Source: Chloropicon primus (taxonomy: Eukaryota; Chlorophyta; Chloropicophyceae; Chloropicales; Chloropicaceae). From it: a stretch of 64,000 nt of DNA. The stretch spans positions 620,001-684,000 of the forward strand of contig CP060755.1 in NCBI GenBank assembly GCA_023205875.1, given 5' to 3'. Positions 59,464 through 64,000 of the stretch are shown here, one piece after another. A program made the position numbers and the translations under genes. The notes under the pieces are model-generated. The model saw only the letters and a list, made by a program, of their open reading frames with translations, was not told the DNA's origin and did not search any database. Numbering within the stretch: the first letter of the stretch is position 1; every line of letters starts with the position of its first letter.

Positions 59464-61378
59464 ATGGTACAACTTCATGAAATTTTGAGAACTTTAGAAA
59501 CCCATTCTCGATGCTTTCTCACATCCCCGCGCGATCCCTGCCTCGTTTCGTTACTCTCAGCTGGTTGTTTTGTTGCTTCCACACAGCGGGCGATCGCATG
59601 GACACGAAAGGAGAAACTAATGGCTAATGGACGTGACGGATGTTGTTGAAGACTGGATTAGACTTTGACAACAGTCGCAAGCATTATTCCACATTTCGTC
59701 TGGAAGAAAGCACCTGTCCTCTAATATGATATTAGAACAAGGACTTTATTGAAAAAGACATGATTATATCAAAGACCATGATGATGATGACCATTCGATC
59801 TCGCTTGCTCGCTCCTACTCTTTTGGATAATTGGGCAATTGTCCTGTCTAGGGATTGATTTGTCTTTCATGAATTTGCAAGTGACTGCCCGAGGGACTTT
59901 GTCCCCCAAGGGCGAAGAAGTGCAAGGCGTCAACGTCGCTGCAATTTCTACCTCGTGCAATGGTGAGTGCATTGAGGCGACATCATTGGTATACGAATCA
60001 GTTTCATGAAATATCTTTCATTTCATAAAGGGAAAGGCAAAATATGTTAAAAAGGAGTTTGTTCATCTGGTGCTACAAGTTTCGATCAAGTTCCTTATTA
60101 TGCAACGCATGTCATTTAAGCAATTAATGATTTTTTGGCTTCTATATCAAAAGGAAAACGAGATGATGTATTGATCTCCTTTAGTTCTCGATTAGATATC
60201 ATTCTATCGTCCATAGAACACAAGACCACCTTTCTTGTTCGTCAACGAAGACGAAATCGCATAAGAAACGAACAGGAGTTTATTCATTGGTTTACAATTG
60301 TTTGCCTTGATTCCTCAACACGTATTGTCCTTTATTTGGCTTGAGATACATAATTCTTATTAAAAATCAATTATCACAAACAGTATTGTTGTGTTTTACT
60401 TAATGGAGCGCTTCATTTTATCATCATGAGCCATGTCGTTCTCTACTTGTTAATAAATATTGCAGAGCAAACGCAATTTATAATTGTATTTCAGATAAAC
60501 GCTCTTGTTTGAGAGAGTGAAGAAAGGGTGAAAAGGAATTATAGTTAAATTGTCGCCGTGCCACTTGAGTATCTCAATGCTACTGTTTTTTGTTTCACTC
60601 ACTCGTTTACCTAAGTAAGCGTGTTCTCAAGTGTGTCATAATATTGTATCCTTATTAACGTCTCATAGTAAGATATTGAATCCATAATATTCCAATAAAT
60701 TTTATCCATACTGCAAAAACTCGTCATAACGAATGTCCAGAATGTTTATGATCATCTTTAGCATTATAATAACATATTAATTTTTCTGTGTATGTACATA
60801 CCTAAAATGCACCCTCAACCGTAAAAATAGACTGAAAATCAACGCGTTCAAGGTAAACAATACAATTATTCAATAATTCATTGGAGAATGTTCCTCATTG
60901 GTATCTTTTCCTTCAGACCAGAAGGTTGAAAAGCAAAACGTCAAACAACAGTGAATTCAGAATGCAGTCTATTTGGCAATTCATGTGCGTGCCTGTGACT
61001 ATAATTTGCTATAATATAAAAGGAGGATTCCATTCCAGATTGGATCTTTTAAATTATGAGCGGGCCCATTAATGAACAATATATATATTGGAGCGTTTGT
61101 AAAACCAAAGTTTAAACAATCAAATTATATATACACTGTTAAAAGGGCGCACAGGCTTAGCTATATTTTCCACGCAAACGTTGTACGGCTTTTCGCATGC
61201 AAATGCTTTTTTTGTCCAGGTAGAAATATACATGAAGCAAAGCAATTAATGAATTTATGCTTTAGGACGGTGTGTCGGCAAAAAAAACAACAGGGTTGCT
61301 CCGACGTATTTTTTTGGTATCGCATCGGAATTGAAATCTCATACGTTTGATGCCAAGATTGCTGCAATAAATATTGTA
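59464..61378. other. AT-rich island, no recognisable gene
   Basis: Composition falls from GC-rich coding DNA to about 45% GC and then, from about 59,990, to roughly 25-35% GC (three lines counted by hand at 60361, 60661 and 60721 gave 25-27%). Only short frames exist (69 residues at 60135, 92 at 61072), none with recognisable motifs and both of ordinary chance length for such DNA. No terminal repeats or target-site duplication found by eye. It abuts the inverted dynein copy. Confidence 0.7.
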
Positions 61379-61848
61379 AGAGCCGTGAATAGACCAACTC
61401 CTCTGTTGATCCAGTGGCTCTGGGGCTTGTCGGACGGAACCTCAATGAAAAGCACAAAGTTGGAGTTGTGGCCCGTCGTGGAAAGGGTTCCGGCCCTCGT
61501 CAGCGTCTTGTAGAACGGGCAGTTGTAGATTCCAAACTCCTGCTTGATCCTGTTCTGCTCGGGCTTGAGCCAGATGATTGGCATTTCCGTGTAAAGCTCC
61601 TTGGGACGACTCTCGTCCAGGACGTGGGCGGCGTGGTCTCAGCGCCCGCCCTCGAGGTACAGACCCCTGATGTAGCACCCATCCGTGGGCCCGGAAGTCG
61701 TGGTCTTCTCGCTCAGGGTGTCCATGACCCGGAAAGAGAAGCTGACGGTGTCAATGGAGAACATCATTTTTCTCGCAAAGTTTTGGAGGGTTCCCGTGAG
61801 GAAGGCCTGGGGAAGAAGATACCGGCGATCCAGTAGATCGCTGGGTTT
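61379..61848 (-). pseudogene. inverted duplicate of the dynein heavy chain 3' end
   Basis: Minus-strand copy of dynein nucleotides 44892-45362 (the last ~157 codons without the stop). By eye only a few substitutions are seen over 470 bp (for example at 61517 and 61642 and several near 61817-61826), plus one single-base deletion in a G run near 61811 that shifts the frame. No start, motor domain or promoter is present, so it cannot make a dynein. Ends are blunt against unrelated sequence, with no target-site duplication seen. The near identity says the copying is recent or is kept alike by gene conversion. Confidence 0.93.
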
Positions 61849-61910
61849 TTGTCTGCTCATGATACATGCATATGGACTTCGCTTTCTCGAAATGTTGTTG
61901 TTGTTGTTAT

Positions 61911-63004
61911 TCATGAGTTGATATCCAAGTTCTTTAGTTCTTCGAGGCGATTGAAATCTACTGGAAAGCCATAGATAGCCTTCTCGGATACTGCCCTTTT
62001 GCTGTCTTCTGGCTTGCATAATCGAAGCTCTGCATCGGATTCGCCTGAATTCTCCAGCAGCTCCTCCCATGAGAAAAGGAGGGAACTCGTGGGCTCCCCA
62101 TAAGGGTTGACATCAAGAATTGTTATCCTTTCCTTTCTGCTGATGTGGATGTCAAAGGCGTACGAGCTGAGACTGTCGAGTCTCTCCGTCACAACTTCAG
62201 CAAAGAAGGCGTTGACCTTTTCCATGATCTCGTCCTTGTCTGCGGCAAGGTCACTGGTGTCCTCGCTCAGGTACCTTTGGCTGACGCCTATGAGCCTCCC
62301 TTTCACTACGAAGCACCTTAACTCCCGCCTCCTATCAAAGTCATACCACTTCTTCAAATTCAGGACTTGCTGGCACGCTCTCACACTTGCTTCTGGGTCA
62401 TAGTCAGAGCAGTTCGCAAAAGCGTGCAGGACGTCGCTTAAGACTCTGTCCGAAGCTTTCAACATCAATATGACCTCCTCCGCGTTCTCGCAACGCAGTG
62501 AAGACAGCGGGTTGATCCAAGTTGCATCCTTCGGGCATGACCAGTTCAGTTTTGGCATGACAGACCCTTCGAACTCACAGATCGCTTGATCGATGCGTGT
62601 GACTAGATCACCAAACCCACTGAGCTTGTTGTCTTGAGTTCCCCCTTCCTCTTCCTTTTCACCGTCGCTCTCCTCGGCCTCATCGTCCCCAGCACTCGAG
62701 CTTGAGCTGGACGACGTCGAATCACGCCTTCCGAACTAGGACCCAATCGATAAGATAACGTCGTCAGCGATCTCAAGGTTCCGGACAACTACCCTTTCGC
62801 CTCACTTACCACCCTCGAGTCGTCCGGCACGCTTATTCCATCCTCCTTCAAGTATTCCACGAAGTCGCCCGCCAGGTCCAGCGTCACCACCTTCCCCGCA
62901 TGCTTCGGTCCGAACTTTGGATACCACACGTGGAATTGACACACCCTCACCTCCTCCACCGTTGGCCCTTGACGCTCGTCCCTCCCCTCCATCGCCATCT
63001 TCAT
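61911..63004 (-). CDS. CDC123: CDC123, eIF2 assembly chaperone
   Basis: Exons 62810-63004 and 61911-62735 with a 74-nt intron (GTAAGT...TAG), phase 0; 339 residues, standard length. N-terminus: VCQFHVWYPKFGPKHAGKVV and VEYLKEDGISVPDD; after an acidic Ser-rich insert come GDLVTRIDQAI, MPKLNWSCPKDATWIN, the long region with LRCFVVKGRLIGVSQRY, and the metal/ATP-grasp end ITILDVNPYGEPTSSLLFSW. CDC123 joins eIF2 gamma to alpha and so controls translation initiation. The stop lies only 62 bp from the inverted dynein copy, so the natural 3' flank may have been replaced. Divergent from alpha-SNAP. Confidence 0.9.
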
Positions 63005-63340
63005 TCTCCTGTGCTCCACACCACCAAGTAAGTTCTCCGTGGAATCCGGCGACCGAGGTCTCGTTCGAAAGGCCGTGAGGTGATTCTTCTGTCAGTGTGG
63101 CCCGTGGCGTGGTGTTCCTCCCCAGTGGTTCCCTCCTCCCTCGTTTCCAAGACTCCCCTCCTTCGCCCTTGTTCGCCGAGACGGTCCTGTTCTCTGCAGA
63201 GAAGCAGAGCAGGCAGAGAGAGGAGGAGAGCAGAGAGGAGAGAGGAGCAGAGAGGAGAAGGCTTGAGGCTTGAGGCTTGAGGCTTGAGGGTTTTGTAGGG
63301 AGTGGAGGAGCGAGTGGGTTGAGGCGAAAGGGTTGGAAAG
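63005..63340. other. CDC123 / alpha-SNAP divergent promoter region
   Basis: 336 bp. TCTCGTTCGAAAGGCC then GTGAGGTGATT at 63057-63084 resembles the central box of the shared promoter element without the first box. A GAGGCTT heptamer repeats about four times at 63263-63292, just upstream of the alpha-SNAP ATG. Confidence 0.5.
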
Positions 63341-64000
63341 ATGTCTGACGTGCACGTGAAGAGGGCGCTGGAAGCCAAGGCGAAAGCCGAGAAGAAGCTC
63401 AAGGGTTGGGGATTGTTCGGAAACAAGTTCGAGGACGCTGCTGACTTGTATGAGCAGGCGGCGAACAGCTTCAAGCTTGGGAAGAAGTGGGAGGAGGCTG
63501 CGCAGTGCTTTGATCAGCTGGCGGAGTGCCACGTGAAGCTGGATAGCATCCACGAGGCGGCTTCTGCCATGAGCAGCGCGGCCGGTTGCATAAAGAAGGC
63601 CGACCCTAAGAAGGCCATACCATTCTATAACAAGTCGGCTGACTACTTCTGCAATCTCGGGCGCTTGGGCATGGCTGCCAAGTCCTACAGGGAGGCGGCG
63701 GAGCAGCTCGAGGGCGTCGGTGCGAACGAGGAGGCCCTGGACTTTTACGAGAAGGCTGCTGACCTGTTCGAGACCGAGAACCAGACGTCGGAGACGAACA
63801 AGTGCAAGCTGAAGATTGCGACGATGTACGCGGAGCTGGAGAAGTACAACAAGGCCATCAAGCTCTTTGAGGACGTCGCGAAGAAGTCTGTCGACAACAA
63901 CTTGCTCAAGTACAGCGTGAAGGGTTACTTGCTCCAGGCCGGAATCTGCCACCTCTGCATTGGCTCTCTGGAGGGCTCGAAGGAGGCCCTGGAGAGGTAC
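63341..64000 (+). CDS. NAPA: alpha-SNAP (NSF attachment protein), 3' part beyond window
   Basis: The first 220 codons are in the window, all in one exon, open to the right edge. Starts MSDVHVKRALEAKAKAEKKL, then the membrane-contacting loop region WGLFGNKFEDAADLYEQAAN with its exposed Phe, then TPR-like helices: KKWEEAAQCFDQLAECHVKL, DPKKAIPFYNKSADYFCNLG, RLGMAAKSYREAAEQLE and EEALDFYEKAADLFE. Alpha-SNAP recruits the ATPase NSF to disassemble SNARE bundles after fusion. The expected remainder is about 75 residues. Confidence 0.93.
   Translation, partial: MSDVHVKRALEAKAKAEKKLKGWGLFGNKFEDAADLYEQAANSFKLGKKWEEAAQCFDQLAECHVKLDSIHEAASAMSSAAGCIKKADPKKAIPFYNKSADYFCNLGRLGMAAKSYREAAEQLEGVGANEEALDFYEKAADLFETENQTSETNKCKLKIATMYAELEKYNKAIKLFEDVAKKSVDNNLLKYSVKGYLLQAGICHLCIGSLEGSKEALERY

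Noticed and set aside
60135-61350. Short frames of 69, 63 and 92 residues in the AT-rich island
   Set aside because: Chance length for AT-rich DNA, no recognisable motifs, no conserved start context.
59464-61378. Transposon or virus-derived insertion
   Set aside because: No transposase, integrase, capsid or polymerase-like frame, no terminal repeats and no target-site duplication visible.

Overview
The window is nuclear DNA of a compact, GC-rich, flagellated unicellular eukaryote. Evidence: nearly all the sequence is protein coding. Genes encode an axonemal dynein heavy chain, a kinesin-2-type motor and a TEX9-like ciliary protein. Introns are few, short (68-219 nt) and GT-AG, often with (CT)n tracts before the acceptor. 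Gene content (plant/oomycete-type ATP phosphoribosyltransferase, an F-box/ankyrin-like protein with short cysteine-rich repeats, an algal/bacterial-type desaturase) fits a stramenopile or another microalgal or osmotrophic protist. I cannot fix the lineage from this sequence alone.

Layout (28 genes). 1-10 kb: a very large unrecognised helical-repeat-like protein cut by the left edge, EMC7, acid ceramidase, and divergent from it sphingosine-1-phosphate lyase. 10-20 kb: ESF1, EMG1, an SLC25A44-like mitochondrial carrier, a membrane desaturase, a kinesin. 20-33 kb: TEX9, DDX52/ROK1, a zinc-knuckle protein, a duplicated HARE-HTH protein, NASP, a BET-type bromodomain protein, V-ATPase subunit d, HisG. 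33-45 kb: a single-exon 12.3-kb axonemal dynein heavy chain. 45-59 kb: organellar AspRS, NOP9, an SCI1-like protein, INO80B-like, a LysM-like membrane protein, a two-domain glycosyltransferase, an ammonium transporter and an F-box/ankyrin protein. 59.5-61.9 kb: an AT-rich island followed by an inverted, almost identical copy of the dynein 3' end. 61.9-64 kb: CDC123 and a right-truncated alpha-SNAP.

Genes are mostly arranged as alternating divergent and convergent neighbours with convergent gaps of only 50-170 bp. Several divergent pairs join partners in one process: ceramidase/S1P lyase (sphingolipid breakdown), ESF1/EMG1 (18S rRNA maturation), kinesin-2/TEX9 (cilium), NASP/bromodomain (chromatin). 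Ribosome small-subunit factors recur (ESF1, EMG1, DDX52, NOP9).

The most interesting new signal is a shared upstream element. It has inverted CTTTC / GAAAG-like arms followed at a fixed 30-nt offset by a box close to GACGCTCTGGTGAGG, about 50-160 bp before the start codons of at least ten unrelated genes. It looks like a lineage-specific core promoter architecture.
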